Shown here piece after piece: positions 16,190 through 24,283 of a stretch of DNA of 64,000 nucleotides. A program made the translations under genes and the position numbers. Each line of letters begins with the position of its first letter. Position 1 is the first letter of the stretch. The DNA comes from Aldehydirespirator sp965204415 (lineage in GTDB: Bacteria; Actinomycetota; Acidimicrobiia; Acidimicrobiales; Aldehydirespiratoraceae): the NCBI GenBank assembly GCA_965204415.1, contig CBDBEL010000004.1, positions 1,116,001-1,180,000 of the forward strand, in the 5' to 3' direction. A model generated the notes under the pieces. The model was given only the letters and a program-made list of their open reading frames with translations. It did not search any database and was not told the DNA's origin.

Positions 16190-17512
16190 TCAGGCCTCCC
16201 GGCGGTGGGCGGCGTACTCGAGGCGGAGCAGCCCGCCGGCCACCAGTGAGCCGGCCAGCACCGCGGCCACCAACGCCAGCTCCACCCTCAGGAACGGCTC
16301 CAGGTCGAAGCTGACCGTGGCTGCGAAGGCGGCGATCCCGGCGACCCATCCCAACACCGCCAGCCGGGTGTGACCCAGCGCGACCAGCCCCAGCGTCAGC
16401 GACAGCATCAGCATCAGACCCCCGCCGCTGGCGGCCAGCAGGGCCATGTCGGTGCGGGCCAGTTCGTCGCCGAACACGATCCGCACGACCAGAGGCCCGA
16501 CGGCCGCGGCCGCCACGGTCGTCGCCGCCGCCGCGGCGCCCACCGCGGCCACGATCTTGATCTGCATGTTGCGGAACCCCACCAGGTCGCCGTGGCCGGC
16601 CAGGGTGGCCAGGCTCGGCAGCAGGCTCGCCTTCACCGCCTGGAAGAAGAACAACGGGATCCGGGCGATGAGCATGCCGTTGAGGAACACGCCGGGAGCC
16701 TCCGGCCCCAGCTCGTCGCCGCCTGCGATGTCCACCGCCACCGGCCCGACGTTGAGTATGAACGCCTCGCCGATGCTGGCGATCAGCAGGAAGCCCATCG
16801 CCGGGGTGAGCTCCCGGTACGAGGCCGGCGGCCCGGGCCGGACGAAGGTCCGGCGGTTGCCGACCGCGGCCGCCCCGGCGACCACCAGCGCGAGGGCGAT
16901 GGCCAGGCCGTAGGCGCCCACCGCGGCCACCCCGACCACCGCCAGCACCACCGCCACCGCCATGCGAGCCCCGCCCTCGGCCACGAAGTACCAGGCGTAG
17001 CGGTTGAAGAGGTGCCGCCCGCCGAGGACGCCCCGCACAAGCTGGGTGGCGGCGAAGGCCCCCAGGGCAAGCACGAGCGCCAGCAGCAGCTCGGGGCGGT
17101 TGTCTAGCAGGCCGTCGAGTCCCAGCGGCCAGGCCACCAGCAGCCCGACAGTCACCAGCATGAACTGCACCGCTCCGAGCACGCCGGCCTGGCGCAGCAC
17201 CGGGGCGCTGCCCACTCCCCGGCTGGCCCGGTCGGCGGTGGCCCGGGCCACCTCCTGCTCGAGGGGCTGGAACAGTCCGAAGCCGCCGATGTTGACGAGG
17301 GCCCACAGCACGGCCAGGCCTCCGTAGCCCGCGTCGCCCAGGGCGTGGCGGGCCACGACCAGGTACCCGTAGGTGGTGAGCCCGTTGACCACGAGCCCCC
17401 AGAACATCCCCGACGTTTCGAGGGGAACCAGGTTCGACAGACGCGCCCTCAGATCCTTCGAGAAGCTCCCGATGGCGCTGCCCTCTTTCCCGCTCTCGTT
17501 GGTTTCGCTCAA
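16190..17512 (-). CDS. Polysaccharide flippase-like membrane protein (Wzx/MATE fold)
   Basis: 440 residues, with about twelve to fourteen membrane segments and almost no long loops, typical of lipid-linked oligosaccharide flippases. Near the N-terminus are LVPLETSGMFWGLVVNGL and a PLEQEVARATADR loop; the rest is Ala/Val/Leu-rich helices. It sits at the edge of the polysaccharide locus, convergent with the GT at 13022. The start is uncertain. The TTG at 17512 would give MSETNESGKEG, which closely resembles the dispersed repeat read in the frame MSEANKSG, suggesting the 5' end was captured from a repeat copy. No better in-frame start is evident. Confidence 0.8.
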   Translation of the reverse strand: MSETNESGKEGSAIGSFSKDLRARLSNLVPLETSGMFWGLVVNGLTTYGYLVVARHALGDAGYGGLAVLWALVNIGGFGLFQPLEQEVARATADRASRGVGSAPVLRQAGVLGAVQFMLVTVGLLVAWPLGLDGLLDNRPELLLALVLALGAFAATQLVRGVLGGRHLFNRYAWYFVAEGGARMAVAVVLAVVGVAAVGAYGLAIALALVVAGAAAVGNRRTFVRPGPPASYRELTPAMGFLLIASIGEAFILNVGPVAVDIAGGDELGPEAPGVFLNGMLIARIPLFFFQAVKASLLPSLATLAGHGDLVGFRNMQIKIVAAVGAAAAATTVAAAAVGPLVVRIVFGDELARTDMALLAASGGGLMLMLSLTLGLVALGHTRLAVLGWVAGIAAFAATVSFDLEPFLRVELALVAAVLAGSLVAGGLLRLEYAAHRREA

Positions 17513-17679
17513 AGGGCCGCCCCCAATCCAAGGACACCGCCCACGGCCTAGCTGACGCTCGGCCTCGCACCAGGCGGCGGGGCGCCCGGAGTCTAGATTG
17601 CGACGGGGTTGCGGGAGCTAGCTCTAGCTAGATTCGAGCGCGGGTAGATGCAAGCCAGTCGCATTGCAGCGGGGTGTTT

Positions 17680-17767
17680 CCCGCTCTTGTTCGCTGCGCT
17701 CACGGGCCGCTCGGGCCACGGCCTCGCCCGTATGGACCGGATCCGCGTGCCTGCTTGCTCGGCCTCT
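17680..17767 (-). repeat. Dispersed repeat, copy B (at the stop of the rhodanese-ThiF gene)
   Basis: A full copy on the minus strand. The stop codon of the gene at 17766 (TAG) forms the junction with AGAGGCCGAGC, and the core runs from CATACGGGCGAGG to AACAAGAGCGGG. The surrounding 17513-17765 has no gene. It also holds a CTAG-rich near-palindrome (AGCTAGCTCTAGCTAG, 17616-17631) of unknown meaning. Confidence 0.85.
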
Positions 17768-18926
17768 AGGTGAGGGTCGGCATGCAGAGGCCGTCGAGTT
17801 CGCCCACCTCGATGCGGTCCCGGTTGTCGTAGGTGACCTCGTTGGAGGGGTCGACCCGCAGCTTGAACTCGCGGAAGCTCATCTCCAGCGCGTCGAAGGC
17901 CACCAGGCGGCCCCGCAGCGAGTCCCCGACCCCGAGGATCAGCTTGATGGCCTCCAGCGCCTGCACGCTGCCGACGATGCCGGGCAGCACGCCCAGCACC
18001 CCGGCCTCCGCGCAGCTCGGAGCCATCTCCGGCGGCGGCGGCTCGGGCAGCATGTCGCGGTAGGTGGGGCCGTTGCGGGGATCGAACACGGTGACCTGGC
18101 CCTCGAAGCGGAAGATCGACCCGTGCACCACCGGTATGCCGAGCTTCACCGAGGCGTCGTTGAGCAGGTAGCGGCTCGGGAAGTTGTCGGCCCCGTCCAC
18201 CACCACGTCGTATCCCTGAAGGATCTCCATGATGTTGTCGGCGCCCAGCCGGGTGTCGTAGGTGACCACGTTCACGTCGGGGTTCAGCGCGGTCAGGGTC
18301 TTCTTGGCCGAGTCCACCTTGCGGTCCCCCACCCGGTCGACGTTGTGGAGGATCTGGCGCTGCAGGTTGGACTCGTCCACCACGTCCATGTCGATGACGC
18401 CGACCGTGCCCACGCCCGCGGCCGCCAGGTACAGCGCCGCCGGGGAGCCGAGCCCGCCCGCGCCGAGCAGCAGGACCTTGGCGTCGAGCAGCTTGATCTG
18501 GCCCTCCTCGCCCACCTCGGGCACCAGCAGGTGACGCTGGTAGCGGTTGCGCTGCTCCGGCGTCAGGGTGCGGGGCCGCTCCCAGGCCCTCCCCTCGTCC
18601 TTCCACTTGTTGAAGCCGCCGTCCATCGACACCACGTCGGTGTAGCCCATCTGCTCGAGCGTGACCGCGGCGAACGCCGAGCGCACGCCGCCGGCGCACA
18701 TGGCCACCACCGGCGTGGACCGGTCGGCGATCCGGTTCTCGATGCTCGACTCGAGCTGGCCCCGGGGGATGTGCACCGAGCCGGCGATGGCGCCCTGCTC
18801 GTACTCGTCGGGCTCGCGCACGTCGAGGAGGGTCCAGCCCTCGGCCAGCAGCTCCTCGCCGCCGGCGGTGTCGACCTCGCGGATCTGGGCCTTGGCCTGC
18901 TGAAGTAGTTCTCTGAAGCTCGCCAT
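17766..18926 (-). CDS. moeB: Rhodanese-ThiF fusion, MoeB/MoeZ-type sulfur-carrier adenylyltransferase
   Basis: 386 residues with a rhodanese domain first (about 5-110, active-site loop C-A-G-G-V-R-S near residue 76) and an E1-like ThiF domain second (about 125-385, GAGGLGSPAALYLAAAG, then DMDVVDESNLQRQ, and SCAEAGVLGVLPGIVGS). These enzymes adenylate and sulfurate small carrier proteins for molybdopterin, thiamine or thiolation of other targets. The better-known MoeZ has the opposite domain order. The ATG at 18926 starts MASFRELLQQ; codons upstream belong to a dispersed repeat. A 9-bp inverted repeat lies about 90 bp upstream. Confidence 0.88.
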   Translation of the reverse strand: MASFRELLQQAKAQIREVDTAGGEELLAEGWTLLDVREPDEYEQGAIAGSVHIPRGQLESSIENRIADRSTPVVAMCAGGVRSAFAAVTLEQMGYTDVVSMDGGFNKWKDEGRAWERPRTLTPEQRNRYQRHLLVPEVGEEGQIKLLDAKVLLLGAGGLGSPAALYLAAAGVGTVGVIDMDVVDESNLQRQILHNVDRVGDRKVDSAKKTLTALNPDVNVVTYDTRLGADNIMEILQGYDVVVDGADNFPSRYLLNDASVKLGIPVVHGSIFRFEGQVTVFDPRNGPTYRDMLPEPPPPEMAPSCAEAGVLGVLPGIVGSVQALEAIKLILGVGDSLRGRLVAFDALEMSFREFKLRVDPSNEVTYDNRDRIEVGELDGLCMPTLT

Positions 18927-18932
18927 CGTTGT

Positions 18933-18992
18933 CCGCTCCTGTTCGCTTCGCTCACGGGCCGCTCGGGCCACGGCCTCGCAAGCTCGGCCTCT
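18933..18992 (-). repeat. Dispersed repeat, copy C (upstream of the rhodanese-ThiF gene)
   Basis: A shorter copy on the minus strand ending 7 bp before the ATG at 18926. The core reads GAGGCCGTGGCCCGAGCGG onward, and AGAGGCCGAGC follows after only a few bases of spacer. Another AGGCCGAGC-like half site is at 18993-19010. The repeat is open in frame with the gene (ARAARERSEQER before MASFREL), so it could lengthen the protein if an upstream start is used. Confidence 0.8.
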
Positions 18993-19014
18993 GGAGCAAG
19001 CTCGGCCTCCGGGT

Positions 19015-19044
19015 CTAAATCCTACCTGTCTTGTCAGGATTTAG
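19015..19044. promoter_or_regulatory. Inverted repeat CTAAATCCT-N12-AGGATTTAG (operator or terminator)
   Basis: A perfect 9-bp inverted repeat with a 12-base centre (acctgtcttgtc). It lies 22 bp past the stop of the sirtuin gene and 89 bp before the rhodanese-ThiF start, both on the minus strand. It has no U-tract, so as a Rho-independent terminator it would be weak. The A/T-rich arms and the CCTGACAAGACAGG-like centre on the minus strand also resemble an operator for a dimeric regulator. Either role is inference. Confidence 0.5.
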
Positions 19045-19066
19045 CCACACCGAGGGAGGGATGGCG

Positions 19067-19843
19067 TCAGGTCTCCTCCAGGCCGCAGATCGCCGGCAGC
19101 ACCTCGCTGATCGATCCCCGTACCAGCACGTCGGCCAGCGAGTCGAACTCGGTCGCCTCGCCGTTCACGATCACCAGCGGGGCCCCGGAGTGCACTGCGA
19201 TCACCGCGGTCCGGTTGATGGGCGACACCGCCAGGGTGGTGCCCACCGCCAGGAACAGGTCGCATTCGGTGGAGGCCCGCTCGGCCCGGTCGAGGTCGGC
19301 GCCGTTGAGGCTCTGCCCGAACGACACGGTGGCCGACTTGAGGATCCAGCCGCACAGCGGGCATGCGGGGTCCTCCTCGCCAGCCCTCACCCGTTCCAGT
19401 GCGACCTCGATGTCGTCGCGGTAGTCGCACGCCAGGCACTGCACCTTGCGGGTGGTGCCGTGGATCTCCACCACCCGCTCGGGGTCGCTGCCAGCCCGCT
19501 GGTGGAGTTCGTCCACGTTCTGGGTGATGAGCAGGTGGAGCTTGCCCCGCCTCTCCAGGTGCACGAGCGCCTCGTGCCCCCGGTTGGGCTCGACGTCGGC
19601 CCACAGCGCCCCGGAGGCCCGGCGGGCCCAGTTGCTGCGGCGGACCTCGGGGTCCGAGACGTAGACGTTGATGTTGGAGGCCTTCTCTGCGGCGGGGTCG
19701 CGCGTCCACAGGCCCTTGGGCCCCCTGAAGTCGGGCAGACCGCTGTCGGTGGAGATGCCCGCACCAGTGAGCACGGTCACACGCTCGGCGGCGTCGACCA
19801 GCCGGCGGGCCGCGGCCACCGCGTCGGCGGCACCGGTGGGCAT
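19067..19843 (-). CDS. Sir2-family NAD-dependent protein deacylase
   Basis: 258 residues, a typical length for bacterial sirtuins. The NAD-binding motifs are present: TGAGISTDSGLPDFRGP near residue 26, TQNVDELH near 108, and the catalytic histidine in IHGTTRKV. Four cysteines of the zinc module are seen as C-L-A-C and C-P-L-C. The end of the Rossmann fold reads VGTTLAVSPINRTA, and LVIVNGEAT follows. Sirtuins remove acyl groups from lysines using NAD. The gene reads toward the rhodanese-ThiF gene but is separated from it by 140 bp with an inverted repeat, so a shared transcript is doubtful. Confidence 0.9.
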   Translation of the reverse strand: MPTGAADAVAAARRLVDAAERVTVLTGAGISTDSGLPDFRGPKGLWTRDPAAEKASNINVYVSDPEVRRSNWARRASGALWADVEPNRGHEALVHLERRGKLHLLITQNVDELHQRAGSDPERVVEIHGTTRKVQCLACDYRDDIEVALERVRAGEEDPACPLCGWILKSATVSFGQSLNGADLDRAERASTECDLFLAVGTTLAVSPINRTAVIAVHSGAPLVIVNGEATEFDSLADVLVRGSISEVLPAICGLEET

Positions 19844-19937
19844 CGGGCCAGCGTAGCGCCACCAGTGAGAGGGTCTGGCCTCGCCGCGGTCGATACAAGG
19901 ATCAGATACAGCAGAAGAAATAGTGCGAGATTTCGGT

Positions 19938-19966
19938 TTGACTTGCTTAGATCACAAATGAATACT
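19938..19966 (+). promoter_or_regulatory. Putative sigma-70-type promoter
   Basis: TTGACT (19938-19943) and AATACT (19961-19966) are separated by 17 bp, in an A/T-rich stretch (19890-20040) that stands out from its GC-rich surroundings. It lies 73 bp before the ATG at 20040. Each hexamer matches the consensus at four or five positions. Confidence 0.45.
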
Positions 19967-20039
19967 GTTTCGTCAGCACTTCCCCCTCCAATTTCAACAT
20001 TCGCGCTCAACGCGCGCGCTCTACTTCGGAGATACCCCA

Positions 20040-20669
20040 ATGACGACCATCACCAACAAGCATCCCGCAACCATCGTCGAGACAGACATGGTCAAGCTCA
20101 TACCCTGGACGGACCACCGCAGGGACGTGCTCGGCCACGACCTCAGGTCGGCCTACGTCGAGCAGTTCTGGCTGGGAACGCTCGGGCCGTCCACCACCTG
20201 GTTCCTGCGGCACTGCGCGGCCTTGCTCGAGGACGTCGACGATGCGGCGGTCAACCTGCGGGAGACGGCCTGCGTCCTCGGCATCGGGTTCGAGGGCGGC
20301 TCCCGGAGCGCGATGGTCAAGACCGTCGCCCGGGCCTGCCGGTTCCGGGCCGCCCGAGCGGTGGGCGCCACCACGCTGGCCGTGCGCCTGCGCCTGCCTC
20401 AGCTCAGCCATCGCCAGTTGCAGCGCATGCCCGCGTCGCTCCAGCAGCGCCACGACGAGTACGTCGCCATCGGCGGAGGACCTGACGGCGTCAGGCAGCA
20501 GCAGGTGCGGGCCCGGCGGCTGGCCCTGGGCCTCGTCGAGTGCGGCGACAGCATCAACGAGACCGAACTGCATCTGAGCCGGCTGAAGTTCCATCCGGCC
20601 ATCGCGGCCGACGCCGTTCGCTGGGCGTGGAGCCTTCATCACGGCCGGGTGCCCACCGAGGCGGCCTGA
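20040..20669 (+). CDS. Conserved actinobacterial protein of unknown function
   Basis: 209 residues with no signal peptide or membrane segment. It has the look of a family I associate with actinobacteria but cannot name: an N-terminal part with LGPSTTWFLRHCAALLED, a central GIGFEGGSRSAMVKTVARACRFRAARAVG, and LRLPQLSHRQLQRMPASLQQRHDEY followed by an Arg/Gln-rich helix. The density of basic residues around 95-165 might mean nucleic-acid contact, but no helix-turn-helix is clear. It has its own A/T-rich upstream region with a plausible promoter. Confidence 0.65.
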   Translation: MTTITNKHPATIVETDMVKLIPWTDHRRDVLGHDLRSAYVEQFWLGTLGPSTTWFLRHCAALLEDVDDAAVNLRETACVLGIGFEGGSRSAMVKTVARACRFRAARAVGATTLAVRLRLPQLSHRQLQRMPASLQQRHDEYVAIGGGPDGVRQQQVRARRLALGLVECGDSINETELHLSRLKFHPAIAADAVRWAWSLHHGRVPTEAA

Positions 20670-20731
20670 CCCCTCCCGCCTCCTGTGCTCCGATGATGAA
20701 GTAGCGTCGGGGTTCCGACCAGGGGGTGGAC

Positions 20732-21778
20732 ATGGAGCCAGCAATACCTGACGGCATCGACGGCATCGACGACGACTGGCTGTCGCAGGCCATGGGCACG
20801 CCCGTGCGGATCGCCGACATGGACGACATCGGCACCGGGGTCGGGATGATCGGCGCCATCTACCGGGCGACGCTGGAGGGCGACTGCCCCGACACCGTGG
20901 TCATCAAGCTGCCCGGCCTCGACGAGACGGCCCGCTTCACGGCCCAGATCCTGCGCCTCAACATCCGCGAGGTCGGCTTCTACCGCGAGCTGGCCGCCGA
21001 GAGCCCGATCCGGGTCCCCCACTGCCACTTCGGCACGGTCGACGAGGAGACCCACCAGTTCGTGCTGGTGCTCGAGGACGTGGGCTCGCACCGGGCCGTG
21101 AGCCAGGTCGAGGGCATGGGCCGGACCGACGCCGAGCAGGCCGTCGACGAGCTGGCCGCCTGGCACGCCCACTGGTGGGGCAAGGCCGCCCCGATCGTGG
21201 AGCGGGGCACCGCGATGGCGATCCACGATCCCATCTACCCGATGCTGCTGCCGCCGGTGTTCTCCGACGGCTGGGCCAAGGTCCGGGGCGCCATGAGCGT
21301 CCCCCGGTCGGTCGAGATGGTGGCCGACGGCTGGGTGGAGGCCCTCCCGGAGATGCTGGGGTCGCTGAGCGCGACGCCGAGCACCCTGGTCCACGGCGAC
21401 TACCGGGCCGACAACATGTTCTTCGACGACGACGGCCGGGTCGTGCTGCTCGACTTCCAGGTCATCGGCCAGTCGGTGCCGGTGGGCGACCTGGCCTACT
21501 TCGTCACCGGGAGCCTCGCGCCCGCCACCGCCTCGGAGATCGAGCAGGACCTGTACGAGCGCTGGCTGCGAGCGCTGGTGGCCGAGGGCATTCCCGAGTC
21601 CGACACCGAGGGCATGTGGGACATCTACCGGGGGGCGGTGCTGTTCTGCGTCTGCTACCCGATGATCGCGGGCGCGGGCATGGACCTCACCGACGACCGC
21701 CAGCGGGGGCTGCTGGCGGCCACCTTCGAGCGCTTCGAGCGGGCCGCCGACGAGCTGAGCCTGACCGACCTGCTCTAG
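20732..21778 (+). CDS. Aminoglycoside-phosphotransferase-fold kinase-like protein
   Basis: 348 residues with the protein-kinase-like fold of the APH/EcKinase group. The N-terminal lobe has TVVIKLPG (ATP-binding lysine). The catalytic lobe has LVHGDYRADNMFF near residue 217, the Brenner motif H-G-D-x-R-x-x-N, followed by VVLLDFQVIG with the metal-binding aspartate. Members phosphorylate small molecules, but the substrate here is unknown and antibiotic resistance should not be assumed. The ATG at 20732 is preferred over the GTG six bases earlier because AGGGGG lies 5 bp before it. Confidence 0.83.
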   Translation: MEPAIPDGIDGIDDDWLSQAMGTPVRIADMDDIGTGVGMIGAIYRATLEGDCPDTVVIKLPGLDETARFTAQILRLNIREVGFYRELAAESPIRVPHCHFGTVDEETHQFVLVLEDVGSHRAVSQVEGMGRTDAEQAVDELAAWHAHWWGKAAPIVERGTAMAIHDPIYPMLLPPVFSDGWAKVRGAMSVPRSVEMVADGWVEALPEMLGSLSATPSTLVHGDYRADNMFFDDDGRVVLLDFQVIGQSVPVGDLAYFVTGSLAPATASEIEQDLYERWLRALVAEGIPESDTEGMWDIYRGAVLFCVCYPMIAGAGMDLTDDRQRGLLAATFERFERAADELSLTDLL

Positions 21779-21799
21779 GCGCTCGGCCGGCGCCGCGGT

Positions 21800-23266
21800 C
21801 TAGCCGGAAGCGGTGAAGGTGGCGGCCAGCTCGACGAGGGTGCGCACGCCGAAGCCGGTGCCTCCCTTGGAGATCTCGCCGTCGTCGGACTCGGCCCGGG
21901 CCGGGCCGGCTATGTCGAGATGGACCCAGGGGATGTCGTCGTCCACGAACTGCTGCAGGATCAGCCCCGCGGTCAGCGTGCCGCCGTGGGGACCGCCGAT
22001 GTTCTTCATGTCGGCCACATTGGAGTCGAACTGCTTGACGTAGTCGGCTGGCAGCGGCAGGTGCCACACCCGCTCGCCGGCCCGGTCGGCCGCGGCCCGG
22101 ACCTGGTCGATGAACGACTCGTCGTTGCCCATCATTCCAGCGATGGACGGACCCAGGGCGACCATGCAGGCGCCGGTCAGGGTGGCCAGGTCGACGATGG
22201 CGTCGGGTTCCTCCTCGCAGGCCAGCGACAGCGCGTCGGCCAGGATCAGGCGACCCTCGGCGTCGGTGTTGAGCACCTCGATCGTCTTGCCGTTGCGGAT
22301 GGTCAGGACGTCTCCGGGGCGGGTGGCGTCGCCGCCCAGCATGTTGTCGGTCATGGGCAGGTAGGCCTTGACCCGCACCGGCGCAGCCACCGCTCCGAGC
22401 GCCGACATGGCCCCGATGATGGCGGCCGCGCCGCACATGTCCATCTTCATCATCATCATGCCCTGGGCGGTCTTGATGGACAGCCCACCGGCGTCGAAGG
22501 TGACCCCCTTGCCCACGTAGGCGAGGGTCGCGGCGGGCTCCCCGTCGGGCTCGTAGGTCAGCTCGACGAAACGCGGCGGCTGGCTGCTGCCCCGGTTGAC
22601 GCCGAGCACTCCCCCGAGGCCGGCCGCCTCGATGTCCTCGGTGGTCCAGACCTTGCACTCCAGCCCGGCCTCGCCGGCCATGGCCGCCGTCTTCTCGGCG
22701 AAGGCCGGGGCGGTGAGCGATCCGCCCGGCTCGTTGGAGAGGTCCCGGGCCAGGCACACCGCCCCGGCGATGGCGGCGCCCCGCCGGAGGGCGTCCTTGG
22801 CCGCTGCGGAGGCGCTGCCCACGATGTCGACCCGGGCCAGCTTCGGAGTGCCGCTGCTGTCGTCGTCGCCGTCGGTCGAGGACTTGAGGGCGGTGTAGCG
22901 GTAGCCGCCGAGGATCACGCCCTCGGCCAGCGCCTGGCGGGCGGCGGCACCGTCCACGCCGGTGCCGTCGGGCAGGCGCACCGCCACTCGGGCGTGGCGC
23001 GAGCATGAGCGGGCCACTGCGGCCCCGACTCGCCGGATGGTGGCTGCGGTCGCATCCGCGGCCGGGCCCACCCCCACCAGCCCGGCGAAGCCTCCGTCGG
23101 CGGGCTGCAGATGGACCTGCTCCGCCTTGCCCTCGAATCCGGCCAGGTCGAGCACGGCCGCGTCGAAGCCGTCGATGCCGGACTGGACAGCATCGGAGGT
23201 GACCATGGCAACGCTGGCGGTGGCCGCTTTGGGAACGGAGCGAACGGCATGAACAGTGATCGGCAT
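21800..23266 (-). CDS. pepA: Leucyl aminopeptidase, M17 family
   Basis: 488 residues, usual for cytosol aminopeptidase. The C-terminal catalytic domain has the family signature NTDAEGRLILADAL, metal ligands in GVTFDAGG and DMCGAAAI, a conserved lysine in YVGKGVTFD, and GPHGGTLTAGLILQQF near the end. The N-terminal half is the more variable macro-like domain (VLDLAGFEGKAEQV, VGVGPAADATA). It removes N-terminal residues from peptides and is normally a hexamer with two metal ions per subunit. The ATG at 23266 begins MPITVHAV. It lies 26 bp upstream of the LigD polymerase stop and on the same strand. Confidence 0.92.
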   Translation of the reverse strand: MPITVHAVRSVPKAATASVAMVTSDAVQSGIDGFDAAVLDLAGFEGKAEQVHLQPADGGFAGLVGVGPAADATAATIRRVGAAVARSCSRHARVAVRLPDGTGVDGAAARQALAEGVILGGYRYTALKSSTDGDDDSSGTPKLARVDIVGSASAAAKDALRRGAAIAGAVCLARDLSNEPGGSLTAPAFAEKTAAMAGEAGLECKVWTTEDIEAAGLGGVLGVNRGSSQPPRFVELTYEPDGEPAATLAYVGKGVTFDAGGLSIKTAQGMMMMKMDMCGAAAIIGAMSALGAVAAPVRVKAYLPMTDNMLGGDATRPGDVLTIRNGKTIEVLNTDAEGRLILADALSLACEEEPDAIVDLATLTGACMVALGPSIAGMMGNDESFIDQVRAAADRAGERVWHLPLPADYVKQFDSNVADMKNIGGPHGGTLTAGLILQQFVDDDIPWVHLDIAGPARAESDDGEISKGGTGFGVRTLVELAATFTASG

Positions 23267-23292
23267 CCGGTCAGAGTAACGGGTGCTTGCGC

Positions 23293-24204
23293 TCAGCCGG
23301 AGGACGGGGCGGGGAGGTCCTGTTCGAGCGTGAGGGTGGGCTCGAAGAGGTCGCCGTGCTCGTCGATGCGGTCCAGCACCTCGGCGGCGGTGAAGGTGAG
23401 CGGCTCGCCGTCGGCGCCGTCGGAGACCTCGTTCCAGGTGATCGGCGTCGACGCGGTGGGGCGGTCCCTCCCCCGCAGCGAGTAGGGGGCGATGGTGGTC
23501 TTGAAGCGGGCGTTCTGACCCCAGTCGATGAACACCTTGTTGGGGCGCAGGCTCCGCTTCATGACCGACACCACCTCCCCCGGCAGCCGCTGCTCCAGCA
23601 GCTGGGCCACCGCCCGGGCGAAGCCGGCCGCATGGTCGTGGGTGTGGGGCCGGTTCAGGGGCACGTACATCTGGAGCCCCTTGCTGCCCGAGGTCTTGGC
23701 CCAGGCGGCCAGGCCCACCGCGTCGAGCACCTCCCGGATGTGCAGCGCCACCCGGCAGCACTCGACGATGGTGGCCGGCTTGCCGGGGTCGAGGTCGAAC
23801 ACCACCATGGTGGGCGAGTCGATGTCGCCGCAGCGGGCCATGGGGGCGTGGATCTCCAGCGCGGCCAGATTGGCCGACCAGGCCAGCGCGGCCACCGAGT
23901 CCAGCCGGCAGTAGTCGATCTGCCCTCCCCTGTCGCCGGGCCCGGCGCACGTCGGCACCCAGCCGGGACGGTGGCTCGGGCAGCGCTTCTCGAAGAACGA
24001 CTGGCCGGTCACGCCGTCGGGCCAGCGCCGCAGGGTGATCCCCCGGTCGCCTATGTGGTCCAGCATCACCGGCGCGACCCGCACGTAGTAGTCGATGACC
24101 TGGGCCTTGGTGAAGCCGACCAGCGGGTACATCACCTTGTCGAGGTTGCTCACCGACAGCTGCCGGCCGCCGACGGTGACGGCCACGCGCTCGGGTGCGC
24201 TCAC
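23293..24204 (-). CDS. ligD: LigD-type primase-polymerase (end-joining polymerase domain)
   Basis: 303 residues covering only the archaeo-eukaryotic primase-like polymerase domain of LigD, with no ligase or nuclease domain attached. Family landmarks are LSVSNLDKVMYPLVGFTKAQVIDYY at the N-terminus, FEKRCPSHRPGW, the two catalytic aspartates in VVFDLDPGKP, TSGSKGLQMYVPL and VFIDWGQNARFKTT. It would fill in or extend broken DNA ends in Ku-dependent end joining. The start is one of two consecutive GTG codons at 24204/24207. The Ku gene lies 79 bp upstream on the same strand; no ATP-dependent ligase is in the window. Confidence 0.9.
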   Translation of the reverse strand: MSAPERVAVTVGGRQLSVSNLDKVMYPLVGFTKAQVIDYYVRVAPVMLDHIGDRGITLRRWPDGVTGQSFFEKRCPSHRPGWVPTCAGPGDRGGQIDYCRLDSVAALAWSANLAALEIHAPMARCGDIDSPTMVVFDLDPGKPATIVECCRVALHIREVLDAVGLAAWAKTSGSKGLQMYVPLNRPHTHDHAAGFARAVAQLLEQRLPGEVVSVMKRSLRPNKVFIDWGQNARFKTTIAPYSLRGRDRPTASTPITWNEVSDGADGEPLTFTAAEVLDRIDEHGDLFEPTLTLEQDLPAPSSG

Positions 24205-24283
24205 CACACCTCCCGCCCGACGCGCCCGGCGGAACTCTGAGCAACGAAGCCGCTCCGAGCGGCAATTCTGCGCACAGAGTGTG

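Noticed and set aside
20732..21778. Antibiotic-resistance gene
   Set aside because: The kinase fold is shared by many enzymes for small metabolites, and nothing in the sequence or context points to aminoglycosides.
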